64,000 bases of DNA from an uncultured Phascolarctobacterium sp. GTDB lineage: Bacteria; Bacillota; Negativicutes; Acidaminococcales; Acidaminococcaceae. The stretch lies in the NCBI GenBank assembly GCA_900545025.1, contig UQXH01000007.1, positions 1 to 64,000 on the forward strand, given 5' to 3'. The notes below the pieces were generated by a model. That model was not told the DNA's origin. It saw only the letters and a program-made list of their open reading frames with translations, and made no database searches. Position numbers and translations under genes: made by a program. This document shows positions 25,074-33,990 of this stretch, piece by piece; position 1 is the first letter of the stretch, and every line of letters begins with the position of its first letter.

Positions 25074-26855
25074 TTAGCTTCCATAGAGTTTTTTGATTTC
25101 ATGCTGTATCCTTTGACTTTCCCTTAATTCATCAATAAACCGTTTGTCGCCTGAGCGTTCAAATTCATCAGCTAAAAGACGGTGTTTTTCATATTGCTGC
25201 TTTAAAAACGCTTGCTGCATCTGCCGCAGGCAGTCCTCAATGATTTTTTCGCAGTCGCCGTCGGGAATATGCCGCGACAGCAAGCCTGCCACCACAGACA
25301 CCTGCTCGTCATCCAGCAGGGAAGTAAGTCTCTCTACCGGATTTTCTTCATCCTGCACGGATAACAGGGCTTTAAAAATCTCACTGTAGCCCTTATGGAC
25401 AAAACCCACTTTCTCAATCGTATCCTGACAATCTTCTGCCATGTCTGGGTGTTCCAAAAGTACAGCTAACAGCACTGTTTCAGCCTGATTTTCCGTAGGC
25501 ACCATTTCCGGCGCTGCTGCGCGAGCCATATCCACAGCTGCAGCAGGTTTCTTGCTGCGGGCGGCCTTGCGGTACTCATCCGCTATCAGCCCCTCGTCAA
25601 TAGTCAGCCTCTGCGCCAGCTTCCTGATATGCCCGGCAACTTCGATTTCATTTTTACACTCTAACAGGAATGGTAGTATATTCGACACTGCCTCGACTTT
25701 TCCTGCTAAATTTGTAACATTATTTTGTCTGATTGTTGCTTCAATCTGAAAATCTATACCATCTGGAGCCTGTTCGACAACCTCCAGGAAAGCATCCTTG
25801 CCATATTGCCGGACAAACTCATCAGGGTCCTTGCCGTCGGGAACTCCGGCAACCTGCACCTGCAGCCCTGCCTCCCTGGCAATACTGACCGCTCTTACCG
25901 ACGCCCTGCGTCCGGCCTCGTCGCTGTCGTAGCAAAAGACAACATTATCCGTAATTCTTTTCAAGATACGTGCCTGCTCAGCCGAAAATGCCGTCCCCAT
26001 CGACGCTACCGCATTGGTAATGCCAGCAGCATGCAGGCTGATAGCATCCATATAGCCTTCCACAACGATAGCCTGATGGAGCATCTTAATATTCTTAACC
26101 GCGATGTCCAGGCCAAAAAGCAGGTAACGCTTGTTAAACAGCTCCGTTTCGCCGGTATTCATATACTTAGGCTGCATATCGCTGCCAAGAACCCTGCCGC
26201 CAAAACCGACTACTCTGCCGCGGACATCCTTAATGGGAATCATCACACGCCCACGGAATTTATCATAAGCGCCGCCGTTTTTGCCTGGCAGAGCCAGACC
26301 TGCTTTTATCAGTACATCGGTGCTGCAGCCACGTTTACCCAGCGATGTGGTTAAAGCAGAGAAATTATCTATCGCATAACCGATAGAAAACTGCTCGATA
26401 ATCTGCTGCGTAATCCCACGTCCGGCCAGATATGCCAATGCAGGCTTACCATACTGAGTGCGCAGTAAACAGGATTGATAAAATCTTACCGCTAATTCAT
26501 TAGCCTCGCCCAGTTCTTTGCGCTGACGGTCACGTCTGATTTCTGCAGCAGTTTTTTCTTTTTCAGGAATAGGGATTCCATACCGTGCAGCCAGCATTTT
26601 TACGGCTTCCATAAAACTGCAGTTCTCGCTTTTCATGATAAACCTGAAAACATCGCCGCCTTCGTGACAACCGAAACAGTAAAACATATTTTTTTCGGCA
26701 TTCACTGAAAAAGACGGTGTTTTTTCACCATGAAAAGGACAACAGCCCCAGTAATTTCGTCCACGTTTTTTGAGTGCCACATACCCGGAGACCACTTCCA
26801 CAATATCAGCGCTATTGCGGACCTGCTCTTTAAAATCGGTAAAATCTGCGCTCAT
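25074..26855 (-). CDS. dnaG: DNA primase
   Basis: Synthesises RNA primers at the replication fork. It has the N-terminal CHC2 zinc-binding domain ([12 protein letters not shown], then CFGCHEGGD), the TOPRIM catalytic core ([12 protein letters not shown], and [12 protein letters not shown] with the acidic metal ligands), and a C-terminal helicase-binding region (about 440-593). At 593 residues it is full length. It is directly upstream of rpoD, the macromolecular synthesis operon layout of Firmicutes, although rpsU is not present. Confidence 0.97.
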   Translation of the reverse strand: MSADFTDFKEQVRNSADIVEVVSGYVALKKRGRNYWGCCPFHGEKTPSFSVNAEKNMFYCFGCHEGGDVFRFIMKSENCSFMEAVKMLAARYGIPIPEKEKTAAEIRRDRQRKELGEANELAVRFYQSCLLRTQYGKPALAYLAGRGITQQIIEQFSIGYAIDNFSALTTSLGKRGCSTDVLIKAGLALPGKNGGAYDKFRGRVMIPIKDVRGRVVGFGGRVLGSDMQPKYMNTGETELFNKRYLLFGLDIAVKNIKMLHQAIVVEGYMDAISLHAAGITNAVASMGTAFSAEQARILKRITDNVVFCYDSDEAGRRASVRAVSIAREAGLQVQVAGVPDGKDPDEFVRQYGKDAFLEVVEQAPDGIDFQIEATIRQNNVTNLAGKVEAVSNILPFLLECKNEIEVAGHIRKLAQRLTIDEGLIADEYRKAARSKKPAAAVDMARAAAPEMVPTENQAETVLLAVLLEHPDMAEDCQDTIEKVGFVHKGYSEIFKALLSVQDEENPVERLTSLLDDEQVSVVAGLLSRHIPDGDCEKIIEDCLRQMQQAFLKQQYEKHRLLADEFERSGDKRFIDELRESQRIQHEIKKLYGS

Positions 26856-27023
26856 AAAAATACTCCTGACCTTTTAATCGTTACAAAATAATAATTCAAT
26901 GCAATCCCTTAAAATCCTCTTTTTTTATGTAAACTTCTTTATTTTTTCTATAAATTAAGTAAATTTTAATTGCCTTGCCCTATAAAACAGTCTATAATAA
27001 TATAGTTACGTGAGGTGACCTAC

Positions 27024-27497
27024 ATGAAAAAACTTTTTATTCTTGTCTTAATGCTTATCATGATACCCGTCAGCTGTTTAGCAGCGGAGCCTGTTATCCG
27101 CAGTGATACCCGTACCTTTAACCCCCTGACCGGAGTGTATGACCTGGTGGGTAATGTCTATGTCCAGTTTCCTGCTCATGACAAAATGCTGACGATTACC
27201 GGCGACAAAACCCAGGTAATGCTTTATAACATGGAAGTACACGGCAGCGGTAATATCGCTCTGGCCTACGAACAGCTTACTTTCCTGTGCGACAAGGTGG
27301 ACGTCTATAACTCCGATCGGACCGCTTATGTAACCGGCAACCTACGTTTTACCCATGATAAGACCAATATTACTGCCGACAGCGGTTCTTTCTGCTGGAA
27401 AACCAAGCTGGCTTCTTTCCACGGTAATGTAAAAGTCAACGGTGCGCCGCAGCCCGGCGATGTCGTTTACAATGTGGAAGAAAAAAAATTCATTTAA
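27024..27497 (+). CDS. Periplasmic LptA/OstA-like protein
   Basis: A signal peptide (MKKLFILVLMLIMIPVSCLAA) precedes a domain of repeating beta-strands in the OstA/LptA pattern: TFNPLTGVYDLVGNVYVQF, GDKTQVML, GSGNIALAYEQLTF, YVTGNLRFTH, and ITADSGSFCW. LptA carries lipopolysaccharide across the periplasm to LptD. At 157 residues the size fits an LptA monomer, but the gene is isolated from lpt, kdo or msbA genes, so it could be a paralogue with another lipid client. ATG 27024 is preferred over an in-frame GTG at 27015 that lies in the SD. Confidence 0.72.
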   Translation: MKKLFILVLMLIMIPVSCLAAEPVIRSDTRTFNPLTGVYDLVGNVYVQFPAHDKMLTITGDKTQVMLYNMEVHGSGNIALAYEQLTFLCDKVDVYNSDRTAYVTGNLRFTHDKTNITADSGSFCWKTKLASFHGNVKVNGAPQPGDVVYNVEEKKFI

Positions 27498-27510
27498 AAA
27501 CTGCAAACAA

Positions 27511-27537
27511 AAAACGCTGACAAAATGTCAGCGTTTT
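27511..27537. terminator. Bidirectional intrinsic terminator
   Basis: The arms aaaacgctgaca (27511-27522) and tgtcagcgtttt (27526-27537) form a perfect stem with A- and T-runs on the two sides, between the convergent LptA-like and ppsR genes. Confidence 0.88.
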
Positions 27538-27556
27538 TTTATTATAACTTATTTTA

Positions 27557-28423
27557 TTAGTCTTTAATACCGTGACGTTCTTTGTTCTTGCGTACGTATT
27601 CCAAAATAATACCCGCAGTTTCTTCGATAGCGCGGTTGGAAACGTTGATAATCGGGCAATGCACACGGCGCATAATGCCTTTGGCATATTCCAGTTCGTC
27701 ATTGATACGTTTCATATCCGCATACACGGCAGTATCGGACAGGCCCATGGTCTTGAGGCGTTCGCTGCGAATTTCATTAAGCTTGAACGGATCAATTAAC
27801 AGACCGACAATCTTATAGGGCGGAACCTGGAATAATTCATCGGGCGGCTGCAGCTCCGGTACCAGCGGTACGTTGGCAACCTTGACTTTTTTATGGGCAA
27901 GATACATACTGAGCGGGGTCTTGGAAGTACGGGATACGCCGATGATAACGATATCTGCTTTCAAAAGGCCCAGCGGATTTTTGCCGTCATCGTATTTAAC
28001 GGCAAATTCAACTGCTTCTACGCGTTTAAAATATTCATGGTCCAAAGAATGGATAAGTCCAGCCTGATTTTTTGGAAAAAGACCGGTAGTTTTTTCCACT
28101 GCTTTCAGCATGGGGCCAAGCACGTCCACTACCTGCATATCAAGCTCCATAGCCTTGTCCGCCATATGCTCGCGCAGCTCGGGAGAAACGATAGTATAAC
28201 AGATAATAGCATTGGCTGCGGCAGCTTCATCTAAAATTTTATCAATCTGTTCCTTGTCTTTAACATAAGGAACACGGATAACGTCAAATTTTTCTTCTAC
28301 AAACTGGCTGGTGGTAGCCTTGACTACCGACTCAGCCGTTTCGCCGATGGAATCGGAAACAGCGTAAATTACAGGATTGATTTTATTTATGATAATTACC
28401 CCCTTTACCCTCTGCCAGATCAA
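27557..28423 (-). CDS. ppsR: PEP synthase regulatory kinase/pyrophosphorylase (DUF299)
   Basis: Bifunctional enzyme that inactivates PEP synthase or pyruvate phosphate dikinase by ADP-dependent threonine phosphorylation and reactivates it by phosphorolysis. The family N-terminus IYAVSDSIGETAE is present, as is the P-loop-like IIGVSRTSKTPLSMYLA and NVPLVPE. A PEP synthase gene lies at 48.4-50.8 kb, so it is named here for that target. The start is uncertain: the only AUG-like codon is a TTG at 28423 without SD, while AAAGGGGG at 28399-28406 precedes ATT, ATC and ATA codons at 28396, 28393 and 28390. It overlaps ccpN as in Bacillus. Confidence 0.93.
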   Translation of the reverse strand: MIWQRVKGVIIINKINPVIYAVSDSIGETAESVVKATTSQFVEEKFDVIRVPYVKDKEQIDKILDEAAAANAIICYTIVSPELREHMADKAMELDMQVVDVLGPMLKAVEKTTGLFPKNQAGLIHSLDHEYFKRVEAVEFAVKYDDGKNPLGLLKADIVIIGVSRTSKTPLSMYLAHKKVKVANVPLVPELQPPDELFQVPPYKIVGLLIDPFKLNEIRSERLKTMGLSDTAVYADMKRINDELEYAKGIMRRVHCPIINVSNRAIEETAGIILEYVRKNKERHGIKD

Positions 28424-29042
28424 CCAGCAGTCTGGTAAAATTAGTCTTCGTGATGCGTCCTACCACTTCATAACTGCGTTTGCCATCGTCGACAGTCCTG
28501 ACCACGGGCAGACTGTCGATTTCATTATCGATAACTTTTCGTGCCGCTGCAGCTACTGATTCCTCTGGATGCGCCACAATAATCTTGGAAAGCGGCGTCA
28601 TAACCATGACCACCGGAATATCATGCAAATCTGCATTATTGATAGCGGCCTTTAAAAGGTCCTTACGGGAAACTACACCTGCCAAAAGTCCCGCCTCGTC
28701 CACTACGAAAATGGTGCCGACGTCCTCCAGAAACATGGTAACCACGGCTTCATAGGCGCTTTTTTCCTGGCTGATAGCCACCGGTACGGACTGCAGATCT
28801 TTAACGCAGATGCCGGAAATTTCCTCCATCAGCATCCCCAGTGTATTCTTGCCTGTATAAAAATAGCCAACCTTGGGGCGGGCATCTAAGATACCTCCCA
28901 TCACAAGGATAGCTAAATCACTGCGCAGGGCTGCTCTGGTAACACTCAAACGCTCTGCAATATGCTCACCGGTAATAGGCCCTTCCAGACGCACAATTTC
29001 AGCAATACGTTTTTGTCTGTTACTTAAAGATATGATCTTCAC
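28383..29042 (-). CDS. ccpN: CcpN-type transcriptional repressor (HTH plus two CBS domains)
   Basis: Repressor of gluconeogenic genes that senses nucleotide state through CBS domains. The N-terminal winged HTH (LSNRQKRIAEIV, GPITGEHIAERL, DLAILVMGGIL, ARPKVGYFYTG) closely matches Bacillus CcpN, which is about 212 residues and is also followed by the DUF299 gene. Two CBS domains follow (about 75-210). I place the start at GTG 29042, close after AAAGGG; the reading extends upstream to 29132 but would then include the promoter and operator. Probably autoregulated through the palindrome at 29063-29084. Confidence 0.9.
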   Translation of the reverse strand: MKIISLSNRQKRIAEIVRLEGPITGEHIAERLSVTRAALRSDLAILVMGGILDARPKVGYFYTGKNTLGMLMEEISGICVKDLQSVPVAISQEKSAYEAVVTMFLEDVGTIFVVDEAGLLAGVVSRKDLLKAAINNADLHDIPVVMVMTPLSKIIVAHPEESVAAAARKVIDNEIDSLPVVRTVDDGKRSYEVVGRITKTNFTRLLVDLAEGKGGNYHK

Positions 29043-29060
29043 ACCCTTTCTAAACTGCTT

Positions 29061-29089
29061 ATATAAATAGTATACACTATTTATGACAA
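29061..29089 (-). promoter_or_regulatory. ccpN-ppsR promoter with CcpN-type operator
   Basis: On the minus strand TTGTCA (29084-29089) and TTATAT (29061-29066) are 17 bases apart. The spacer is filled by an inverted repeat (29063-29084) with 9-base arms ATAAATAGT/ACTATTTAT. Its core ATAGTGTATACTAT is identical to the one at the ppsA promoter. Binding there would block the promoter. Confidence 0.72.
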
Positions 29090-29136
29090 ATTGGCTACCA
29101 CATACACTAAATATTTTTTCTGTATATGGCAATAAA

Positions 29137-29169
29137 AAGAAGCATCAGGTAAAATTCCCAATGCTTCTT
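29137..29169 (-). terminator. Probable terminator of the iron/cobalamin importer operon
   Basis: The arms aagaagcat (29137-29145) and atgcttctt (29161-29169) pair around a 15-base loop; on the minus strand the stem is followed by TTTATT. It is 7 bases past the ATPase gene stop. Confidence 0.6.
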
Positions 29170-29175
29170 CAATAT

Positions 29176-29958
29176 TCAGATTAAATCAACTGGCATCAGC
29201 GCCCGCTGACCGTTGCTGCAGATGACTTCATCTGCCTGTACGCCGAAAACATCAGCCAGCAGCTTGCCGGTAATAACCTCTTTAGGTACGCCGCTGGTCA
29301 CCATGCTGCCGGCCTTGATTACCGCCACAAAGTCAGCATACTGGATAGCATGATTTAATTCATGTACTACCATGACTACCGTCAGGCCCAGTTCCTTATT
29401 TAACCGCGCCAAAAGCTGCATAATCTCCAGCTGATGGCAAATATCAAGATAAGTAGTAGGCTCGTCCAGAAAGAGCACTTCCGGACGCTGCGCCAAAGCC
29501 ATGGCAATCCACGCCCGCTGACGTTCGCCGCCGGACAGCGTGCTTAAAAGGCGATGACGCATACCGCTCATGTTGGTCTGCTCCAGAGCCCATTCCACAT
29601 GCTTACTGTCCTCACTGCTGCTGCCGCGGCCTAAAAAGCCACGATGCGGAAAACGTCCCATCTCCACTAAATCGCTGACAGTAAGGTCTGCCGGAGCCTG
29701 CGGCGACTGAGTTAAAATAGCCAGACAGCGGGCAAATTCACGGTGCGAAAAGCTTTTAATATCTCTGCCTTTAAAGGTTATCTTACCGCTATAAGGCATG
29801 ATACGGGAAATAGCCTTCAAAGTAGTACTCTTACCGCAGCCGTTAGGCCCGATGATGGCAGTCACCTTGCCTTCAGGAATTTCCAATGATAAATCTTTGA
29901 CTATCGTCTTCTTATCGATACCGATATTTACATGTTCTGCAGAAATAATAGCACTCAT
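29176..29958 (-). CDS. FecE/FhuC-type ABC transporter ATP-binding protein
   Basis: ATPase for uptake of an iron chelate, heme or corrinoid. It has Walker A GPNGCGKST, the family motif GRFPHRGFLGRG, signature LSGGERQRAWIAMALAQ and Walker B VLFLDEPTTYLDI, the last of which is characteristic of the siderophore subfamily. Length 260 is usual. The start codon overlaps the stop of the permease gene by one base. The substrate cannot be determined from sequence. Confidence 0.92.
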   Translation of the reverse strand: MSAIISAEHVNIGIDKKTIVKDLSLEIPEGKVTAIIGPNGCGKSTTLKAISRIMPYSGKITFKGRDIKSFSHREFARCLAILTQSPQAPADLTVSDLVEMGRFPHRGFLGRGSSSEDSKHVEWALEQTNMSGMRHRLLSTLSGGERQRAWIAMALAQRPEVLFLDEPTTYLDICHQLEIMQLLARLNKELGLTVVMVVHELNHAIQYADFVAVIKAGSMVTSGVPKEVITGKLLADVFGVQADEVICSNGQRALMPVDLI

Positions 29959-30992
29959 CAGATTTCCCTCCTTAACAGGAATAAGAAGAAGGGCGCTCCT
30001 AAAAAGGCCATAATGATACCTACAGGCAATTCTACCGGCGCAAAGATAACCCTGGCAAAAGTATCACTCAAGGTAACTGTAGCAATGCCTAAAAGCCCAG
30101 CCGCCGGCAGCAGGAAACGATAATCACTGCCTATCAAAAGCCGCGCTGCATGCGGCACAATAAGTCCGACAAAGCCCAGAAGGCCAACTACACTTACCGC
30201 ACTGGCAGCAAGCAATGCCGCAACCGCCGTCATCACGATGCGGGTAATTTCCACATTCACACCTAAACCTCGCGCCATCTCATCACCCAGCTGCAGGATA
30301 TTAAGATAAGCCGCACCTGCCAAGGCCAGCAAAAGCCCCAGCACTGCATAAGGCAGGATGATATGCACATGAGGCCAGCTTCTGGCAGCTAAGCCGCCAA
30401 CCATCCACATCAGTGCACCATGTACCCTGTCGCTGTAAAAAATCATCAAACCGCTGATACCGGCACTCAAAAAAGCTGATACCGCCACACCGGCCAAAAT
30501 AATACGCACCGGTTTAATACCGTTCTTCCAGGCCAGAATATAGATGCATACAGCGGCAGCCATAGCGCCGGCAAACGCTACCGGAGTAATTAAATATTCC
30601 AAAGCAGGAAACAGTATCATAATAATGACGCCCGCAAGTCCCGCACCTGAGGAAATCCCGATAATATGGGGGTCAGCCAGCGGATTGCGCATGACAGCCT
30701 GCAAGATGGCCCCGGAAAGCGAAAGATTGATACCTACCAGCGCCGCCACGATAGTACGAGGCATACGGATATTCCAGATAATCTGGCTCTGCGGGTCGCT
30801 ACCCGGCTGCAGCAAAATAGCAATAATCTCATTTAAGGTTATAGTGCTGGCACCTTTGGTCAGGCTGAAAAACACGCCGCAGCAGGCCAAAAGCAGGAAA
30901 AAGCCTATAACCCCCGCACGCCACAAGCCCCTGGGAATACCCATGCGTACAGCGGCTTCTGTTCCATCGTAATGTTTATTTTCCATCTGCAA
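29958..30992 (-). CDS. FecCD-family ABC transporter permease
   Basis: Inner-membrane subunit with about ten membrane helices and the FecCD signature RMPRTIVAALVGINLSLSGA, NPLADPHIIGISSGA and GLIVPHAARLL. It has 344 residues, usual for a permease that works as a homodimer, in keeping with the single permease gene. The gene overlaps the binding-protein gene by 17 bases and touches the ATPase gene, so the three are translationally coupled. Confidence 0.94.
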   Translation of the reverse strand: MQMENKHYDGTEAAVRMGIPRGLWRAGVIGFFLLLACCGVFFSLTKGASTITLNEIIAILLQPGSDPQSQIIWNIRMPRTIVAALVGINLSLSGAILQAVMRNPLADPHIIGISSGAGLAGVIIMILFPALEYLITPVAFAGAMAAAVCIYILAWKNGIKPVRIILAGVAVSAFLSAGISGLMIFYSDRVHGALMWMVGGLAARSWPHVHIILPYAVLGLLLALAGAAYLNILQLGDEMARGLGVNVEITRIVMTAVAALLAASAVSVVGLLGFVGLIVPHAARLLIGSDYRFLLPAAGLLGIATVTLSDTFARVIFAPVELPVGIIMAFLGAPFFLFLLRREI

Positions 30993-31929
30993 AAACCTCT
31001 GGATATACCTGGCGAGCCATATATTCTACCGCTTTAGGATATTCCAACCCAGGATTCAGTAAAAACAAGTTTTCCGGCAGCACATAAACCTTACCATTCT
31101 GCACAGCCTGCAAAGAAGCCCAGGCAGGATTATTCTTAAAATCAGAACGCAGACGATTTTCAATTTCATCCGCCTTACCCATAGAAGTAATAAAGATGAT
31201 TTCCGGATTCTGTTCCACTAACGCTTCCATGCTGTACGGAGTTTTTTCCGATTTGCCCTGCAGCGCTTTTGCCGCTACATTGTCAAAACCCAGAATATCA
31301 CTTACACAGCCGGCAATACTGCGCCTGCCTTCCGTAGTCACACTGCTGGCCGTAGCATGCATGATAACGATTTTCTTCTTCTCTTGCGGCAGCTTGTCCG
31401 TTACCGCCTTAATTTCACTGTTTAACAAAGCACATTCCTGTTCTGCTTTATCAGAAGTACCATAAATCCTGCCTAAAAGTCTTACGGTATCCTGTACCTC
31501 AGTATAGGTCTTGGCATCCAGCTCAATAACCTTAATATTGTTTGATTCCAGCAACGGCACAAATTTTTCGTGCTGATTTTTCCCTGCCAGTACCAAATCC
31601 GGTCTCAAGCCTACCAGGCTCTCCATATTGATATTATAGACAAAGCCTATTTCCGGCGCATCTTGCATCGAGTCCGGCACGGTAACAAGCTTGGAAGTAG
31701 CGCGCCCAACAACAGAACCGCCTACGGAATCAATCATGCCCAGATAGGACGGATTAAGCGCCACAACGCGCTTAGGCTCAGCATCCAAAGCCACGACGCG
31801 GCCTGCAGCATCGGTTATGGTAGCATATTTACCCTTAACCTCCTGCTTTTCCTCCTGTCCGCCGCCACAGCCTGCCGCCAGTAAAGCCAGCAAGCATAAA
31901 AAAACAACAGTAAATTTTTTCAGCCGCAT
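30976..31929 (-). CDS. Iron-chelate/cobalamin-type substrate-binding lipoprotein
   Basis: A signal peptide with lipobox (LLAAGC, Cys near 21) is followed by a class III periplasmic-binding fold of the BtuF/FhuD type: TDAAGRVVALDAEPKRVVAL in part, RPDLVLAGK, and a long central helix. A lipoprotein is expected although the cell has an outer membrane. The ligand could be a siderophore, heme or B12; no TonB receptor gene is in the window. First gene of the operon. Confidence 0.88.
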   Translation of the reverse strand: MRLKKFTVVFLCLLALLAAGCGGGQEEKQEVKGKYATITDAAGRVVALDAEPKRVVALNPSYLGMIDSVGGSVVGRATSKLVTVPDSMQDAPEIGFVYNINMESLVGLRPDLVLAGKNQHEKFVPLLESNNIKVIELDAKTYTEVQDTVRLLGRIYGTSDKAEQECALLNSEIKAVTDKLPQEKKKIVIMHATASSVTTEGRRSIAGCVSDILGFDNVAAKALQGKSEKTPYSMEALVEQNPEIIFITSMGKADEIENRLRSDFKNNPAWASLQAVQNGKVYVLPENLFLLNPGLEYPKAVEYMARQVYPEVFADGK

Positions 31930-31993
31930 CTATACTCACCTCAAATAAAATAAGCTCCAGCACAGCTGTACTGCAGCAAAAACTGAGTGCGAA

Positions 31994-32006
31994 CTAATCT
32001 TATTAG
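31994..32006. promoter_or_regulatory. Candidate metalloregulator (DtxR/Fur-like) operator before the importer operon
   Basis: An inverted repeat CTAAT-ctt-ATTAG lies 65 bases before the binding-protein gene, in the only stretch where its promoter could be. The half sites resemble those of iron-responsive repressors, but one site without a known consensus is weak evidence. Confidence 0.3.
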
Positions 32007-32107
32007 CACTTTATTCATAATAACACAATTACCTGACACAGTCAACGCAAAAGCACCTTGTTAGCTTCCTGCGCCTCTGCTATAATGGCAAGCAGGGAGT
32101 GATTATT

Positions 32108-32296
32108 ATGGAAATAAACGCACTGATTAAACGCATTAACGAGCTGGCTGCCAAAAAGCGCAGCACCGGCTTAACTTTGGAAGAACAAATCGAACAAAAA
32201 GAGCTGTATCAGGAATATCTCGGCAATATCCGCAGCCAGTTAAAGGCGCAGCTGGATAATATCGAAATCGTCGATAAAGAGGAAATCAAACACTAA
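32108..32296 (+). CDS. DUF896 family protein (YnzC type)
   Basis: A small, mostly helical cytoplasmic protein of 62 residues. It begins MEINALIKRINELA and has LTLEEQIEQKELYQEYL, the family signature of B. subtilis YnzC/YnfA-type DUF896 proteins. The biochemical role is unknown; the Bacillus relative lies in the SOS-controlled yneA operon. ATG 32108 follows GGGAG by 9 bases. The stop and the next start overlap (TAATG), so it is coupled to the pseudouridine synthase. A TATAAT box at about 32080 could be the promoter. Confidence 0.83.
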   Translation: MEINALIKRINELAAKKRSTGLTLEEQIEQKELYQEYLGNIRSQLKAQLDNIEIVDKEEIKH

Positions 32297-32949
32297 TGGA
32301 TAGTTTTGCTCTATCCCCCGGCGCTATTGCCTATGAGGATGATTACCTGCTGATTATCGACAAGCCGCCCGGTATGCTCATCCATCCGACGGTAAATGAA
32401 AGCAGCTGTACTCTGTACGACTACGTAGCAGCTTATTATCAGCAGAAAAATCTGTCCTGCGGCATTCATCCTGTTTCCCGGCTGGACCGTAATACATCCG
32501 GGCTGGTCATCTTTGCCAAAGAGCCGGTAGTCCAATTCTGGCTGTCGCAAAGAGAAATCATCAAGGAATATCTTGCCATTGCCGCAGGCTGCATAAAGCA
32601 GGATGCAGGCATTATCGAAGCGCCCATCGCCCGCAAGGAAGGCAGCATCATTGAACGCTGCGTAAGCGAAAACGGCAAATATGCCAAAACGGCCTACCAG
32701 GTACTGCATCGAAGCGAAGACAAGACCTTGCTGCGTCTGCGCCTTTTTACCGGTCGCACACATCAGATACGTGTCCATCTGGCACATATCGGACACCCGC
32801 TCTACAACGACAACCTGTACGGCACGCCTGGTCCGCAAAGCAGACACGCGCTGCATGCCTATCGGCTGCAGTTTATCCATCCTGTCAGTGATCTGCCGCT
32901 GGAAGTTACCCGCGAGCTGCCGAAAGATTTAAGAAAAATTATATACTGA
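32296..32949 (+). CDS. RluA/RluD-family RNA pseudouridine synthase, no S4 domain
   Basis: Converts specific uridines in rRNA or tRNA to pseudouridine. The catalytic aspartate is in VSRLDRNTSGL, preceded by LLIIDKPPGMLIHP, and the C-terminal GRTHQIRVHLAHIGHPLYND is intact. At 217 residues it lacks the N-terminal S4 RNA-binding domain of RluC/RluD and so is of the shorter RluA or YlyB-like form. The target site is unknown. Transcribed with the DUF896 gene. Confidence 0.92.
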   Translation: MDSFALSPGAIAYEDDYLLIIDKPPGMLIHPTVNESSCTLYDYVAAYYQQKNLSCGIHPVSRLDRNTSGLVIFAKEPVVQFWLSQREIIKEYLAIAAGCIKQDAGIIEAPIARKEGSIIERCVSENGKYAKTAYQVLHRSEDKTLLRLRLFTGRTHQIRVHLAHIGHPLYNDNLYGTPGPQSRHALHAYRLQFIHPVSDLPLEVTRELPKDLRKIIY

Positions 32950-32962
32950 AACAGAAACAGTG

Positions 32963-32971
32963 TGCTATAAT
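32963..32971 (+). promoter_or_regulatory. Extended -10 promoter of the aldolase gene
   Basis: TGCTATAAT is an extended -10 box with no clear -35. It is embedded in tgtgctataattaacaca, whose first 13 bases also occur at the glycine-riboswitch promoter. It lies about 40 bases before the aldolase start, which has a strong SD (AAGGAGGA). Confidence 0.5.
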
Positions 32972-33009
32972 TAACACAGCAGAACAACAATTTTAAGGAG
33001 GAATCTTTC

Positions 33010-33939
33010 ATGCCTTTAGTAACATCCACCGAAATGTTTAAAAAAGCTTATGAAGGCAAATACGCTGTAGGCGCCTTCAACGTTAACAATATGGAAATCA
33101 TCCAGGGCATTGTTTCCGCTGCCAAACAGGAACAATCCCCGCTGATTCTGCAGGTTTCCGCAGGTGCACGCAAATATGCCAACCACATCTATCTGATGAA
33201 GCTGGTAGAAGCTGCTGTCGAAGAAAGCGGTCTGCCTATCTGCCTGCATCTTGACCATGGCGAAGATTTTGAAATCTGCAAAGCCTGCGTTGACGGCGGT
33301 TTCACCTCCGTTATGATTGACGGCAGCAAACATCCCTTTGAAGAAAATATTGAAATTACCCGCCGCGTAGTAGAATATGCTCACAACAAAGGCGTAGTAG
33401 TAGAAGCTGAACTGGGCCGTCTGGCAGGCGTAGAAGACGCTGTCAAAGTAAATACCAAAGACGCTACCTACACCGACCCTGACCAGGCTGTAGAATTTGT
33501 AGAACGTACCGGCGTCGACTCTCTGGCTATCGCTATCGGCACCAGTCACGGCGCTTATAAATTCAAAGGCAAACCCGAACTGGACTTTGCCCGTCTGGAA
33601 AAAATTTCCAACATGCTGCCTGACTTCCCGCTGGTACTGCACGGTGCATCTACCGTTATCCCCGCTTTTGTGGAAGAATGCAACAAATACGGCGGCCAGC
33701 TGGACGGCGCACAGGGCGTGCCTGAAGACATGCTGCTCAAAGCAGGCAAATACGGTGTCTGCAAAATCAACATCGACACCGACCTGCGTCTGGCAATGAC
33801 TGCTTCCGTACGCAAGTACCTGGCTGAACATCCCGCAGACTTTGATCCACGTCAATATCTGAAACCTGCCCGTCAGGCAATCCATGACATGGTTGCTCAC
33901 AAAATGCGCGACGTGCTCAACAGCTCCAACAGATTATAA
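33010..33939 (+). CDS. fba: Class II fructose-1,6-bisphosphate aldolase
   Basis: Zinc-dependent aldolase of glycolysis and gluconeogenesis that interconverts fructose 1,6-bisphosphate with DHAP and glyceraldehyde 3-phosphate. The proton-transfer Asp and zinc His are in CLHLDHGE, further zinc ligands are in GTSHGAYKF and LHGAS, and DRYS-like substrate loop is replaced by INIDTDLRLA, as usual. The length of 309 residues fits FbaA. Monocistronic with its own promoter and terminator. Given that ppsA and ccpN are in the same window, it may serve gluconeogenesis. Confidence 0.95.
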   Translation: MPLVTSTEMFKKAYEGKYAVGAFNVNNMEIIQGIVSAAKQEQSPLILQVSAGARKYANHIYLMKLVEAAVEESGLPICLHLDHGEDFEICKACVDGGFTSVMIDGSKHPFEENIEITRRVVEYAHNKGVVVEAELGRLAGVEDAVKVNTKDATYTDPDQAVEFVERTGVDSLAIAIGTSHGAYKFKGKPELDFARLEKISNMLPDFPLVLHGASTVIPAFVEECNKYGGQLDGAQGVPEDMLLKAGKYGVCKINIDTDLRLAMTASVRKYLAEHPADFDPRQYLKPARQAIHDMVAHKMRDVLNSSNRL

Positions 33940-33952
33940 TCTATACGATAAA

Positions 33953-33980
33953 AAAGAGGCTTACAAATGTAAGCCTCTTT
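33953..33980. terminator. Bidirectional terminator after the aldolase gene
   Basis: The arms aaagaggcttac (33953-33964) and gtaagcctcttt (33969-33980) form a perfect stem with a 4-base loop and T on both strands. It also serves the convergent envelope operon ending at 33991. Confidence 0.88.
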
Positions 33981-33990
33981 TATTTTTACT

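Noticed and set aside
33016..33900. Minus-strand reading frame of 294 codons
   Set aside because: Antisense to the class II aldolase gene, which has complete catalytic motifs.
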